A stretch of DNA of 64,000 nucleotides. Origin: Streptomyces sp. A1136. GTDB lineage: Bacteria > Actinomycetota > Actinomycetes > Streptomycetales > Streptomycetaceae. This document shows, in pieces, positions 1 through 8,271 of the stretch; the first letter of the stretch is position 1; the number at the start of each line of letters is the position of its first letter. Under the pieces are notes generated by a model, which did no database searches, was not told where the DNA came from, and saw only the letters and a list, made by a program, of their open reading frames with translations. The stretch is taken from the NCBI RefSeq assembly GCF_004795055.1, contig NZ_SSBJ01000012.1, positions 1-64,000 on the forward strand, given 5' to 3'. Both the position numbers and the translations under genes were made by a program.

Positions 1-6
1 CATAGT

Positions 7-123
7 GTTTCGGTGGTCATAGCGTTAGGGAAACGCCCGGTTACATTCCGAACCCGGAAGCTAAGCCTTTCAGCGCCGATGGTACTGCAGGGGGGACCCT
101 GTGGGAGAGTAGGACGCCGCCGA
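7..123 (+). rRNA. rrf: 5S ribosomal RNA
   Basis: The sequence reads as a complete actinobacterial 5S rRNA of about 117 nt. It begins GTTTCGGTGGTCATAGCG, includes the conserved loop with CCGAACCCGGAAGCTAAG, and ends in GACGCCGCCGAAC, which pairs with the 5' end. It is a structural RNA of the large ribosomal subunit. The 16S and 23S genes of the operon should lie just left of the window, since only six bases precede it. The exact ends are estimated from the terminal stem. Confidence 0.95.
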
Positions 124-136
124 ACAATCATTGTGG

Positions 137-183
137 GAAAGCCCCGCACCAGCCCCTTACCGGGTTCGGTGCGGGGCTTTTCC
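137..183 (+). terminator. rrn operon terminator
   Basis: A long stem-loop pairs AAAGCCCCGCACC with GGTGCGGGGCTTT around an 18-nt loop and is followed by TTCC. It sits 14 nt after the 5S gene and would end the ribosomal RNA transcript. Confidence 0.9.
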
Positions 184-248
184 GCGTTCCGGACCCTTTT
201 CCTCCGCCCTCCGCCCGCTGGAATATGTCGTGCGCCGAGGGAGCGTGA

Positions 249-833
249 GTGGTTGGATGCGCTCTTATGACGCGACATGTAATACGACCGGTTCGGCGCG
301 ACGAGTGGGAGAAGGCGAAGGAGCTGCGGCTCACCGCGCTTCGGGACCCGGCTGCGGCCGTCGCTTTCCTGGAGACGGAGGAGCAGGCGGAGGCCCAGCC
401 GGACCAGTTCTGGCAGGGCCGTACCGAGCGGGCTGCCGAGGGGCGGGGAGCTCGGCAGTTCATCGCCGAAGCGGCTGAGGGGCAGTGGGACGGTTCGGTG
501 ACGCTGCTCGTCGAAGGGGCCGGCGTGCCGGACTACTTCGGAGAGATGGTCGAGCAGGAGCAGGGGCACCTGGTGGGTGTGTTCGTCCGTGCGGAGCAGC
601 GGGGGACCGGACTGACCGAGGCGCTGTTCGAGGCCGCGCTTGAGTGGGCCTGGTCGCTGGAGGGGCCCGAGCTGGAGCGCGTACGTCTCTTCGTGCACGA
701 GGAGAACGCCCGGGCCGAGGCGTTCTACCGGCGGTTCGGCTTCCGGGAGAGCGGCGTGACCGTGCCGATGCCGGGGGACGCCGGCGGCGCGAAGGAGCGC
801 GAGTACGTCTTTCCGAGGCCCGGGCGGGGTTAG
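249..833 (+). CDS. GNAT family N-acetyltransferase
   Basis: This is a single-domain GNAT protein of 194 residues (188 if it starts at the ATG at 267). It would transfer an acetyl group from acetyl-CoA to an amine; the substrate is not evident. The N-terminal beta strand reads IRPVRRDEW. The acetyl-CoA-binding motif A is seen as LVGVFVRAEQRGTGLTEALF, and motif B near the end as HEENARAEAFYRRFGFRESG. The GTG at 249 has a good ribosome site (GAGGGAG, 5 nt spacing), while the ATG at 267 gives a more usual GNAT N-terminus, so the start is uncertain. Its last four bases overlap the end of the convergent VirD4-like gene. Confidence 0.85.
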   Translation: MVGCALMTRHVIRPVRRDEWEKAKELRLTALRDPAAAVAFLETEEQAEAQPDQFWQGRTERAAEGRGARQFIAEAAEGQWDGSVTLLVEGAGVPDYFGEMVEQEQGHLVGVFVRAEQRGTGLTEALFEAALEWAWSLEGPELERVRLFVHEENARAEAFYRRFGFRESGVTVPMPGDAGGAKEREYVFPRPGRG

Positions 834-2386
834 TCGCGCTGCAGGGGTCCGGCGGGGGTGAACTCGGCGGCCTGCGGCCAGCGCGCCCGGGCCTGCTCGC
901 GGCTCCGGCACAGGGCGAGGATGGGGAGCGTCTCGTCCTGGAGGAGTTCGGGGAGCTGCGGGACGGGGGCGACCGCGGCGATGTCTTCCAGGACGAGTGT
1001 GAGTGGTGGGTCGAGCCGACCGCGGGATGACCTGGCGGCCATGCGACGGCCGTGCTCGACCACGCTTGCGACGAGTGCGGTCAGCAGGGGCATCGCACCC
1101 GGGTGGGTACGGGGGTCTTCCAGGGGTTCGCCCACCACGTAGAGGGTTCCCCCCTCGGTGACGAACGATGCCAAGGTCAGCGAATCCGTTCGATTGGGAT
1201 TGCACGCCTCGCGGATGTGGATCGAGGTGAGGCAGGACAGGGCCCGCGCCGTCAGGTGCTGGGCCTGCTCACGTCGTTGGGGGTGGGCGGTCAGGGCGCT
1301 TTCGAGTTCGCCGGCGGAGCCCGCGGCGGCCTGGGGATGCGTGCGCAGGATGCGGACCGGGTCTTGGGCGTCGGTGCCTTGGGCCCAGCGGTGGAGCTGC
1401 TTGAAGGGGCGGTCGTCGAGGGCGGCGGCGTGGAGCCAGCTGCGGAGGAGGGTCTCGGCGGTGTCGGCGACGGCGGCGTCCATGCGGGCCTGGGGGCGTA
1501 CGGGGGCCAGCAAGGCGACCGCTCGGGCGGCGGCGGTGCCGCGGTCCGCGCAACCCTCGGTGGGGTTCCAGTGCATACGGGCCGGGGTGTCGCACAGGTG
1601 GGAGGGGTCGTAGAGGAGGACCGGGCCGAGTTTGGCGCGGGCGTCCTTGGTCGTGGACCAGAGGGTGGCGGAGGAGGTGACGACGAGGGCCGCGCCTTCC
1701 GCGGCGGCGAGGAAGGTCGCTGCCGCGTGGTGGCGGGTTGAGGGCGGGGCGTAGGAGATGCGGGGGGCCGGGGTGGCGAGGGGGAGGGGGACTGCTGTGG
1801 GGGCCGTCGTGGTCGTGGGGGTCGGGGCGTAGCCGAAGCCGTAGCGGTAGGCCTCGTCGGTCGGGGTGGGTGTGGGCGTCGGGGCGGGGGCCGGTGCGGC
1901 GCTTTTGTCGGGGGTGATGTCACCGGCCTCCCATGCCCCGAACGCCGGCGGGGACGGGTGGGCCGGCGGGGATGGGTGGGCCGGGTGTGCCGGAAGGGGC
2001 TCGAACGCCGGGGACGGGGGAAGCCGGCGTCGGGCTTTGGTGCGCGTCACGACGCCCATGGTGAAGACGGTGACGACCACGAGGATCAACAGCTGGCTGA
2101 TGAAGAGGCCCCAGAAGAGGCCCCAACCGGACAGGGCCGAGGGGTCGGTGTCGGGCCAGGCCGCGGCGATGTCGTGGGGTTCCGTTATCAGGGCGCGGAC
2201 GGCCCCCGGGGTACGGGTGAAAGTGACCGTGGCCGGCCAGGCGCCCTTCGCGAAGAGGGCTGCCAGGCCGGTGGCCGACCAGATCAGGACGGCGAGGCCG
2301 AGGAGGAAGGCCAGGAGGCCGACCAGGACTCCGTCCGGGATGCCGCCGGTGCGCGCGGGTGGGTCCGTACGTCGGGGGTCGGGCAT
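830..2386 (-). CDS. VirD4/TraG-like coupling protein homologue lacking Walker A
   Basis: This 518-residue membrane protein is the last gene of the leftward T4SS-like operon. Two N-terminal membrane helices (about residues 17-45 and 85-110) are followed by a Pro/Thr-rich linker and a cytosolic domain. The C-terminal part resembles the TraM-recognition/C-terminal portion of VirD4-type coupling ATPases, including a Walker B-like strand LTLVLEDIAAVAPVPQLPEL. No P-loop of the form GxxxxGK[ST] is visible, so ATPase activity is doubtful. Known family members bring substrates to the secretion channel; here the substrate is unknown. The ATG at 2386 lies 2 bp after the upstream ATPase gene. A longer upstream reading frame is only the antisense shadow of that ATPase gene. 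Confidence 0.75.
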   Translation of the reverse strand: MPDPRRTDPPARTGGIPDGVLVGLLAFLLGLAVLIWSATGLAALFAKGAWPATVTFTRTPGAVRALITEPHDIAAAWPDTDPSALSGWGLFWGLFISQLLILVVVTVFTMGVVTRTKARRRLPPSPAFEPLPAHPAHPSPPAHPSPPAFGAWEAGDITPDKSAAPAPAPTPTPTPTDEAYRYGFGYAPTPTTTTAPTAVPLPLATPAPRISYAPPSTRHHAAATFLAAAEGAALVVTSSATLWSTTKDARAKLGPVLLYDPSHLCDTPARMHWNPTEGCADRGTAAARAVALLAPVRPQARMDAAVADTAETLLRSWLHAAALDDRPFKQLHRWAQGTDAQDPVRILRTHPQAAAGSAGELESALTAHPQRREQAQHLTARALSCLTSIHIREACNPNRTDSLTLASFVTEGGTLYVVGEPLEDPRTHPGAMPLLTALVASVVEHGRRMAARSSRGRLDPPLTLVLEDIAAVAPVPQLPELLQDETLPILALCRSREQARARWPQAAEFTPAGPLQRD

Positions 2387-2388
2387 GG

Positions 2389-3804
2389 CTACGCCACCGT
2401 GGTCGCCGAGCCGGGGCCGCCGTTGCGGTGGCGTTCCATGCGCAGGGCGCGCTGTTCCGCTTCGAGTTCGGCGGCCAGGAGGTCGTCGGGCAGTTGTGGT
2501 GCGGAGGATTCCGTCATGGCGCGGTCGGTGTAGACGAGGGGGCGTTCGGCTTCGGTGATCAGGTGTTTGACGACCTGTACGTTGCCGTTGACGTCCCAGA
2601 CGGCGATGCCCGGGGTGAGGGTCGGGATGATTTCCACGGCCCAGCGGGGCAGGCCGAGGACGCGGCCGGTGGCGCGTGCCTCGTCGGCCTTCTGGGCGTA
2701 GATGGTGCGGGTGGAGGCCATCTTCAAGATGGCCGCGGCTTCTCGGGCGGCCGCTCCGTCGACGACGTCCGAGAGGTGGTGGACGACGGCGACGAAGGAC
2801 AGGCCGAGGCGACGGCCGAACTTCAAGAGACGCTGGAACAGTTGTGCGACAAAGGGGCTGTTGATGATGTGCCAGGCCTCTTCGACGAGGAAGATGCGCT
2901 TCTTTCGGTCGGGGCGGATCCAGGTGTGTTCCAGCCAGACGCCGACGATCGCCATGAGGATCGGCATCGCGATGGAGTTGCGGTCGATGTGGGACAGGTC
3001 GAAGACGATGAGCGGGGCGTCGAGGTCGATGCCGACGGTGGTGGGGCCGTCGAACATGCCGCGCAGGTCGCCGTCGACGAGGCGGTCGAGGACGAGGGCG
3101 ACGTCGAGGCCCCAGGCCCGGACATCGTCTATGTCGACGTTCATCGCCTCGGCGGACTCGGGTTTGGGGTGGCGCAGCTGTTCCACGATGTCGGTGAGGA
3201 CGGGTTGGCGGTCGCGGGCCGTTGCGACGACGTAGGCGTGCGCGACCTTGAGGGCGAAGCCGGAGCGTTCGTCCAGGCCGTGTCCCATGGCGACTTCGAT
3301 GATGGTGCGGAGCAGCGCGAGCTGCCCGGTGGTGGTGATCGCCGGGTCGAGGGGGTTCAGGCGGATTCCGTCGTCGTTGGCGGCGATGGGATCCAGGCGG
3401 ATGGGGGTTATCCCCAGCTGTTGGGCGATGAGGTTCCACTCGCCGACGCCGTCTTCGCCCTGGGCGTCGAGGACGACGACCTGGCGGTCGCGGAAGCGGA
3501 GCTGGCGTAGGACGTAGGTCTTCTCCAGGGCCGACTTGCCGTTGCCGGATTCGCCGAGGACCAGCCAGTGTGGGGCGGGGAGCTGTTGCCCGTAGAGCTG
3601 GAAGGGGTCGTAGATGTAGCCCTTGCCGCTGTAGACCTCGCGGCCGATGATGACGCCGGAGTCGCCGAGTCCGGGGGCGGCGGTGGGCAGGTAGACGGCC
3701 TGCGCCTGGCCGGTGGAGGTGCGGACGGGCAGGCGGGTGGTCTCGACCTTGCCGAAGAGGAAGCTGGTGAAGGCGTCCGTCAGAGCGGACATGGGATCTC
3801 GCAT
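2389..3804 (-). CDS. VirB4-type secretion ATPase, C-terminal ATPase half
   Basis: This 471-residue cytosolic ATPase matches the RecA-like C-terminal domain of VirB4/TraC. Walker A is GESGNGKSALEK (about residues 90-101) and Walker B is RIFLVEEAWHI (about 310). The motif FVAVVHHLSDV near residue 350 fits the family's sensor region. Normal VirB4 is about 800 residues with an N-terminal membrane-facing domain; that part is missing here and appears to be in the neighbouring upstream gene. The ATG at 3804 has a good ribosome site (GGAAGGAAG, 8 nt). A GTG at 3813 is also in frame but sits too close to that site. The gene begins 19 bp after the SCO6880-family gene. Confidence 0.88.
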   Translation of the reverse strand: MRDPMSALTDAFTSFLFGKVETTRLPVRTSTGQAQAVYLPTAAPGLGDSGVIIGREVYSGKGYIYDPFQLYGQQLPAPHWLVLGESGNGKSALEKTYVLRQLRFRDRQVVVLDAQGEDGVGEWNLIAQQLGITPIRLDPIAANDDGIRLNPLDPAITTTGQLALLRTIIEVAMGHGLDERSGFALKVAHAYVVATARDRQPVLTDIVEQLRHPKPESAEAMNVDIDDVRAWGLDVALVLDRLVDGDLRGMFDGPTTVGIDLDAPLIVFDLSHIDRNSIAMPILMAIVGVWLEHTWIRPDRKKRIFLVEEAWHIINSPFVAQLFQRLLKFGRRLGLSFVAVVHHLSDVVDGAAAREAAAILKMASTRTIYAQKADEARATGRVLGLPRWAVEIIPTLTPGIAVWDVNGNVQVVKHLITEAERPLVYTDRAMTESSAPQLPDDLLAAELEAEQRALRMERHRNGGPGSATTVA

Positions 3805-3823
3805 GGGCGGCACTTCCTTCCGG

Positions 3824-5386
3824 CTAGCGTCGGATGCCGGTGGCGAACGGCAGGGTGTTGACGAAGGCGCGGTGGTGCTCGCGGTCGCACCATTCGAGCT
3901 TCAGGTAGGACTTTCCGGCCGAGGCGCGGATGGTGCGCTTGTCGCGGGCGAGGGCCTCGGGTGATCGCGAGGACACCGTGATGTACCCGACGAGGTTGAC
4001 TCCCGCCGCACCGCTGGCCAGATCTTCACCCCTCTGGTCGAGCCGGCCGTGGGCGGCGATGTCGCGGGGGTCGACGGTGCGGTTCATCTTGGCGGCGCGG
4101 CTGGCGTCGGCCTCGTCGTTGGTCTTCTCCGTGAGCATGCGCTCGATGGCCACTTCGGTGGGCTCCAGGTCCATGGTGACGGCGACGGTCCGGATGACGT
4201 CGGGGGTGTGGACGAGGAGGGGGGCGAGGAAGTTGACGCCGACCGGGGTCATGGGCCATTCCTTCACCCAGGCGGTGGCGTGGCACCAGGGGGCGCGGGT
4301 GGAGGACTCGCGGGTCTTGGCCTGGAGGTAGGTGGGTTCGACGGCGTCGAGTTCGGCGGGCCAGGCGTTGCGCTTGGTCATGGCCTGGATGTGGTCGATG
4401 GGGTGGTCCGGGTCGTACATGGAGTGCACGAGGGAGGAGAGGCGGCCCTGGCCGAGGGGCTGGCGGACGCGGATGTCGGCTTCGGCGAGGCGGGCGCAGA
4501 TGTCGGTGAGTTCGCGGGCCATGACGATGGCGAGGCCGGCGTCGCGGTCGAGTTTGCGTCCCTTGTGGGGGGTGGAGGCGCGGGCGATGGTGTGGGCCTC
4601 GGCGGCGAGTTCGCGCGTGTAGTGCATGCAGGCGACGAGGTAGGCGCGGTGTTGCTCGGAGGAGGTGGAGACCATCGACTGGAGCTGGTCGTAGGAGTCG
4701 CGCAGCCAGACGGGGGCCTTCGTGTCTCCGCGCTGGGCGACGTCCTTGGCGTGGGCGTCGGGGTCGGCGGGGAGGGTGCGGGCGAGCATCTGGAGGCGGG
4801 TGACGAAGCCGTCGCCGTTGGCGACGTGCTTGAGGAGGGTGCCGAAGCGGTCGACGAGGGCTTCTTGGTCCTCGCTGTCGCGCAGTCCTACGCCGGGTCC
4901 TTCGATCTCGATGGCGGCGGTGACGGTGCGGCGGTCGGCGTGCAGGAGGACGGCGATCTCGTCGGGGCCGAACGGGGCGGCGAGCCAGTTGATACGGCCG
5001 ATGCCGGGGGGCGGCCCGACTTCGACTTCGCGGCCGTCGGCGGCGCGGACGCCTGCCTCCATGGCGCCGGAGCGGTAGGCGGCGCCGCGGCGCAGGGTGC
5101 GTTTGTAGCTGCGGTTGATCTCGAACCACTTGTAGAAGGTGCGGCCCTTGTAGGGGACGTACACGGCGGCGAGCGCGAGCAGGGGGAAGCCGGCGAGGCT
5201 CACGATGCGCAGGGCGAGGTCGGGGACGAGCAGTCCGCTCATCATGCCGAAGAACGCGCCGACGATGATCAGGGCGATCTCGCCGGTTTCGCGGTTCTTG
5301 CCGACGATCGCGTTCGGCCGGGCCCGGCCGATGAGATACGTGCGGCGGGGCGCGACCGGGTGGAGCTGGTGGGACTGGGTCGTCAC
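3824..5386 (-). CDS. SCO6880-family protein (PrgI/VirB3-like membrane part plus VirB4 N-domain)
   Basis: This 520-residue protein belongs to the conserved actinobacterial SCO6880 family. Two adjacent membrane helices (about residues 35-75) follow the basic segment RRTYLIGRARPNAIVGKNRETGE, as in PrgI/VirB3 subunits. The rest is cytosolic. Its end, with GVNLVGYITVSS and, about 40 residues later, FVNTLPFATGI, resembles the end of the VirB4 N-terminal (CagE/TrbE/VirB) domain, where that domain runs into the ATPase. The gene therefore seems to supply the VirB3 and VirB4-N parts, with the ATPase half encoded next. The GTG start at 5386 has GGAGGTG 7 nt upstream and overlaps the previous stop (GTGA), which suggests translational coupling. 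The domain split is inferred by eye. Confidence 0.85.
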   Translation of the reverse strand: MTTQSHQLHPVAPRRTYLIGRARPNAIVGKNRETGEIALIIVGAFFGMMSGLLVPDLALRIVSLAGFPLLALAAVYVPYKGRTFYKWFEINRSYKRTLRRGAAYRSGAMEAGVRAADGREVEVGPPPGIGRINWLAAPFGPDEIAVLLHADRRTVTAAIEIEGPGVGLRDSEDQEALVDRFGTLLKHVANGDGFVTRLQMLARTLPADPDAHAKDVAQRGDTKAPVWLRDSYDQLQSMVSTSSEQHRAYLVACMHYTRELAAEAHTIARASTPHKGRKLDRDAGLAIVMARELTDICARLAEADIRVRQPLGQGRLSSLVHSMYDPDHPIDHIQAMTKRNAWPAELDAVEPTYLQAKTRESSTRAPWCHATAWVKEWPMTPVGVNFLAPLLVHTPDVIRTVAVTMDLEPTEVAIERMLTEKTNDEADASRAAKMNRTVDPRDIAAHGRLDQRGEDLASGAAGVNLVGYITVSSRSPEALARDKRTIRASAGKSYLKLEWCDREHHRAFVNTLPFATGIRR

Positions 5387-6705
5387 CGCCCGTCACCTCC
5401 TGTGTTCCTCGTACTCGATCCAGTGCGGGGCGCGGGTGCGGCGGAGGGGACGGTTCCGCCGCCGGAGGTGGGGCGGCTGCTGTGGGCGGCCACGCCTCCG
5501 GAGATGGGGTTGGCGGGGCGGGGGGCGCCGCCGCCTTCGCCGCCGCCAGTGCGGTGGGCGCCGCGGCTGCTGTGTGTCTTGATGCCCTGGGAGACGAGGG
5601 AGGCCGGGGAACTGATGACGGCGGCCGCCTGGGCGCCGTCGGTGGCCTTGCTGCGGTTGGAGCGGGCGGAGGCGATCTCGTCACCGAAGCCGGGGACGAA
5701 GCGGTAGATCATGGCGGAGGCGAAGATCGCCAGGAGGATGATCGCGAGGCCGGAGACGACGGCGGAGAAGGCGTCGGGACCCTTGTCGCCGGCGAGGGCG
5801 CCGGCGAGGCCGAGGACGATGACGATGACCGGCTTCACGAGGATGACGGCGATCATGATGCCGGCCCAACGGCGTACGTGGCCCCACATGTTGCGGTCGA
5901 CGAGGCCGGCGTAGACGACGGTGCCGAGGAGGGCGCCGACGTAGAGGAGTGCGGCGCGGATGACGAGCTCCAGCCACAGGACGCCGGCGGCGAGGACGGT
6001 GACGAGGGCGACGACGATCAGCATGATGGGGCCGCCGCCGATGTTGTCGCCCTTCTTGAGGGCTTCGGCGAAGGAGCCGAAGAAGACGTCGCCCTGGCTG
6101 CCGGTGGCGGTGGCGATGACTTGGGTGACCGCGTCGGTGGCGGAGACGACGGTGTAGAGGATGAGGGGGGTGAAGGCGGAGGCGAGGACGGTGAGCCAGA
6201 GGAAGCCGATGGCCTCGGACATGGCGGTGGTGAGGGGGACGCCGCGGATGGCGCGCTTGGCGACGGCGAGGAGCCACAGGACGAGGGTGAGGATGGTGCT
6301 GGCCGCGAAGACGACCGCGTACTGCTGGAGGAAGGCGGGGTTGGTGAAGTCGACGGTGGCCGTGCCCTTGATGGCTTCGCCGAGCTTGCCGATGATCCAG
6401 GCGGCGGCGTCGGCGCAGCCCTTGGCGAGGGAGGCGAGGGGGTTGATGGCGTCGGGGGTGTTGGTGGTCAGGCCGGTGTTGGGGCTGCCGCTGGGGCTGC
6501 CGCCGACGCTGCGCTCACAGGATTCCTTGAGCGGGCCGATGACCCCTTCGCACTTGCCGCTTTGGGGGGCCGACGCGCTGGGCGTGGGGGTGGGCGTCGG
6601 GGTGGGTGCGGCGTAGGCCCGGGCGGTCAGCAGGACCAGCGTGGTCTGTACGGCGGCCAGTGTTCCGGCCATGCGGAAGGGTCGGCTACGGCGGCTACCG
6701 GGCAT
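5383..6705 (-). CDS. VirB6/TrbL-like polytopic membrane protein
   Basis: This 440-residue protein has an N-terminal signal segment (TLVLLTARAYA, likely cleaved before APTPTP) followed by a (TP)n tract and a cysteine-containing outer loop. There are about six hydrophobic helices between residues 130 and 345, then a Gly/Ser/Arg-rich tail. The architecture fits the VirB6/TrbL channel component of Gram-positive type IV systems. It would form the membrane core with the VirB8-like and VirB3/VirB4-like partners. The ATG at 6705 follows GGAGGG with 7 nt spacing. It overlaps the upstream TcpC-like gene by 11 bp and the downstream gene by 4 bp, so the operon is tightly coupled. Assignment rests on topology and neighbours. 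Confidence 0.8.
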   Translation of the reverse strand: MPGSRRSRPFRMAGTLAAVQTTLVLLTARAYAAPTPTPTPTPSASAPQSGKCEGVIGPLKESCERSVGGSPSGSPNTGLTTNTPDAINPLASLAKGCADAAAWIIGKLGEAIKGTATVDFTNPAFLQQYAVVFAASTILTLVLWLLAVAKRAIRGVPLTTAMSEAIGFLWLTVLASAFTPLILYTVVSATDAVTQVIATATGSQGDVFFGSFAEALKKGDNIGGGPIMLIVVALVTVLAAGVLWLELVIRAALLYVGALLGTVVYAGLVDRNMWGHVRRWAGIMIAVILVKPVIVIVLGLAGALAGDKGPDAFSAVVSGLAIILLAIFASAMIYRFVPGFGDEIASARSNRSKATDGAQAAAVISSPASLVSQGIKTHSSRGAHRTGGGEGGGAPRPANPISGGVAAHSSRPTSGGGTVPSAAPAPRTGSSTRNTGGDGR

Positions 6706-7525
6706 AGGTGAACCCTCCGAACTCCTTGACGGCCTTGCTGATGTCGTCGGACGTGGAGGCGGGGACGTCGCCGGGCACGGGGGCGGGGCCGTCCTGCTGG
6801 GTGTCGGCGGTGACCTTCCAGTCCTCGCCGGCCCAGGACAGCTCGAACGTCCAGGTCTTCCAGGTGGTGCGTACGGGGTCGGTCGACTTGGGTCCCGACA
6901 TGCCGAGCAAGCCCGTGTACCAGACGGCTACCTTGGCGTTGGTAGGGCTGTAGTTCTCGACGCGGGTCCCGATCGGGACGGCGCGGGTGACGAAGGTGCT
7001 GCCCTGTGGGGGGTTGCCGTCGGCGTCGAGGCCGAGGCTCGCGAGGAAGGCCGGGGAGTAGGCGGAGTCCTGTGTGCCCTTGCGGGCGGCCGCCGCCGCG
7101 GGGGTGTAGAGCGCGTCCATGATCGTGTGGCGCAGCTCCCGCTTGAGCATCCCGTCGGAGCCGAGGGCCACCGCGTAGTTGGCGGCGGCGGACTGGGCGC
7201 CCTGTTCGTCGTGGGCGAAGCCCTTGGGGAGGGTGCCCGGGGTGGTGGTCACCGGGTGGGTGCCCGTGGGGGCGGTGGGGGTGGTGGCCGGGGCTTTGTC
7301 GGAGGAGGGGGGTGTCGTGGGGTCCCCCGACTGGTTCGCGAACGCGATGGCGGCGATGAGGAGGACCACGACGCCGACCACCGTGATGAGGCCGCGGGAG
7401 GCGCGGGGGGCGCGGCGGGGGGTGCCGTAGGGGTCGGTGGGGGTGTCGGGGAGGCGGGTGCGGGTCTGGCCCGTGCCGCCGACCTCGCCGTAGCCGCCGC
7501 CACCGTACTGGTCGTCGTTGCTCAT
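6695..7525 (-). CDS. TcpC/VirB8-like conjugation-type membrane protein
   Basis: This is a 276-residue bitopic protein. A Gly/Pro/Arg-rich cytosolic head of about 48 residues precedes one membrane helix (GLITVVGVVVLLIAAIAFAN), a Thr/Pro-rich spacer, and an extracellular domain of about 180 residues. The region with AVWYTGLLGM, TTWKTWTFELSWAGEDWKV and a C-terminal EFGGFTYAR resembles the NTF2-like fold of TcpC and VirB8, which bridge the channel to the wall. The family in Clostridium and Streptomyces conjugation systems is called TcpC/conjugal transfer protein. The ATG at 7525 has GGAGGGGG about 10 nt upstream. The domain assignment is inference from layout and genomic company. Confidence 0.75.
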   Translation of the reverse strand: MSNDDQYGGGGYGEVGGTGQTRTRLPDTPTDPYGTPRRAPRASRGLITVVGVVVLLIAAIAFANQSGDPTTPPSSDKAPATTPTAPTGTHPVTTTPGTLPKGFAHDEQGAQSAAANYAVALGSDGMLKRELRHTIMDALYTPAAAAARKGTQDSAYSPAFLASLGLDADGNPPQGSTFVTRAVPIGTRVENYSPTNAKVAVWYTGLLGMSGPKSTDPVRTTWKTWTFELSWAGEDWKVTADTQQDGPAPVPGDVPASTSDDISKAVKEFGGFTYAR

Positions 7526-7627
7526 TGCGTGTCCGCCCCCTCCGCGTCGTACGACGGTAGCGCTCGTGGCCGGGTGGCCGCGGTGTGTTGATTCGCCATC
7601 AGGTACGACGGCCGGCGGGCGGCATGG

Positions 7628-7936
7628 TTAGACGGCCATTCCGTAGACGATCGTGAAGAGGGTGCCCAGGGAACCGATGATGAAGACGCCCGTCAGTCCG
7701 GCCACGATCAGGCCCTTGCCCTGTTCCGCGCTGAACGTGTCGCGCAGGGCGGTCGCGCCGATGCGCTGTTTGGCGGCGCCCCAGATGGCGATGCCGAGGC
7801 AGAGGAGGATCGCGACGGCCATGACCACCTCGACCATGACCTTCGCTTCGTTGCCGAGACTGCCGAACGGCCCCCAGTTCGGGGCGATTCCGCCGATGAT
7901 GGTGGTGATGTCGCCCTTTTCGGCTGCCAGGATCAT
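7628..7936 (-). CDS. Small two-helix membrane protein, VirB2/TrbC-sized
   Basis: This 102-residue protein has two membrane helices (about residues 34-54 and 76-98) separated by a short basic loop, AAKQRIGATALRDTFSAEQ. This is the size and topology of VirB2/TrbC pilin-like subunits, although there is no obvious long signal peptide. It is the first gene of the leftward T4SS-like operon, 102 bp before the TcpC-like gene. The ATG at 7936 is preceded by GGTGAG. A GTG at 7945 would add three residues. The very even hydrophobic composition suggests strong conservation. Pilin function is a guess from size, topology and position. Confidence 0.75.
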   Translation of the reverse strand: MILAAEKGDITTIIGGIAPNWGPFGSLGNEAKVMVEVVMAVAILLCLGIAIWGAAKQRIGATALRDTFSAEQGKGLIVAGLTGVFIIGSLGTLFTIVYGMAV

Positions 7937-7945
7937 GTAACTCAC

Positions 7946-8271
7946 CGCCCCAGTATGGGTAGTTCCGGTAGTCCCTGCCCGACGGCAGGGGTTACGCACT
8001 ATCTTCCCTGATGAAACCGCCCTCGTCGTCGACTTGACGGCTCTCTTTACCCGATCTCCCGGCCCGACCCCGCCTCGTCGCCCTGACCTGGGCGGAGGCG
8101 GTGTGTATACGGAAGAACGTATGGTCACTCTGTGTATCACGGTGGGTGACGCCGGGCAATGATTGCCGTTCCGCCGTGCGGCGGGCCGATCGAGCGGCGG
8201 CCGTTCGGCGCAGTGGGGTGGGGACCGAGTGGCGGCGCGGAGGGGGAGGGGTCGACTCGGACCCGGTCGAC
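7946..8271 (-). other. Promoter region of the T4SS-like operon, no gene
   Basis: These 326 bases separate the T4SS-like operon from the pentapeptide-repeat gene, both transcribed leftward. The operon promoter should lie at the left end. An A+T-rich patch at 8100-8165 (GTGTATACGGAAGAACGTAT, then GTCACTCTGTGTATCAC) is the least G+C-rich part and may hold promoter or operator elements. No open frame with coding character or convincing -10/-35 pair was found. Confidence 0.4.

Noticed and set aside
1180-1215. Possible tRNA T-arm (GTTCGATTGGG)
   Set aside because: No matching acceptor or anticodon stems; it lies in the coding region of the VirD4-like gene.
2390-3439. Long upstream extension (about 350 codons) of the VirD4-like reading frame
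   Set aside because: It lies antisense-free but in another frame of the VirB4 ATPase gene on the same strand, is Arg/Pro/His-rich without domains, and an ATG at 2386 gives a normal start.
4026-5707. Large open frames on both strands across the SCO6880-family gene
   Set aside because: Their composition (Arg/Pro or Gly/Val/Asp-rich) is typical of shadow frames in high-G+C DNA, whereas the chosen frame has recognisable segments and a good start.
7946-8271. Possible attachment site or integrated-element end at the T4SS-like cluster
   Set aside because: No tRNA gene, integrase or matching direct repeats were found near either end of the cluster.
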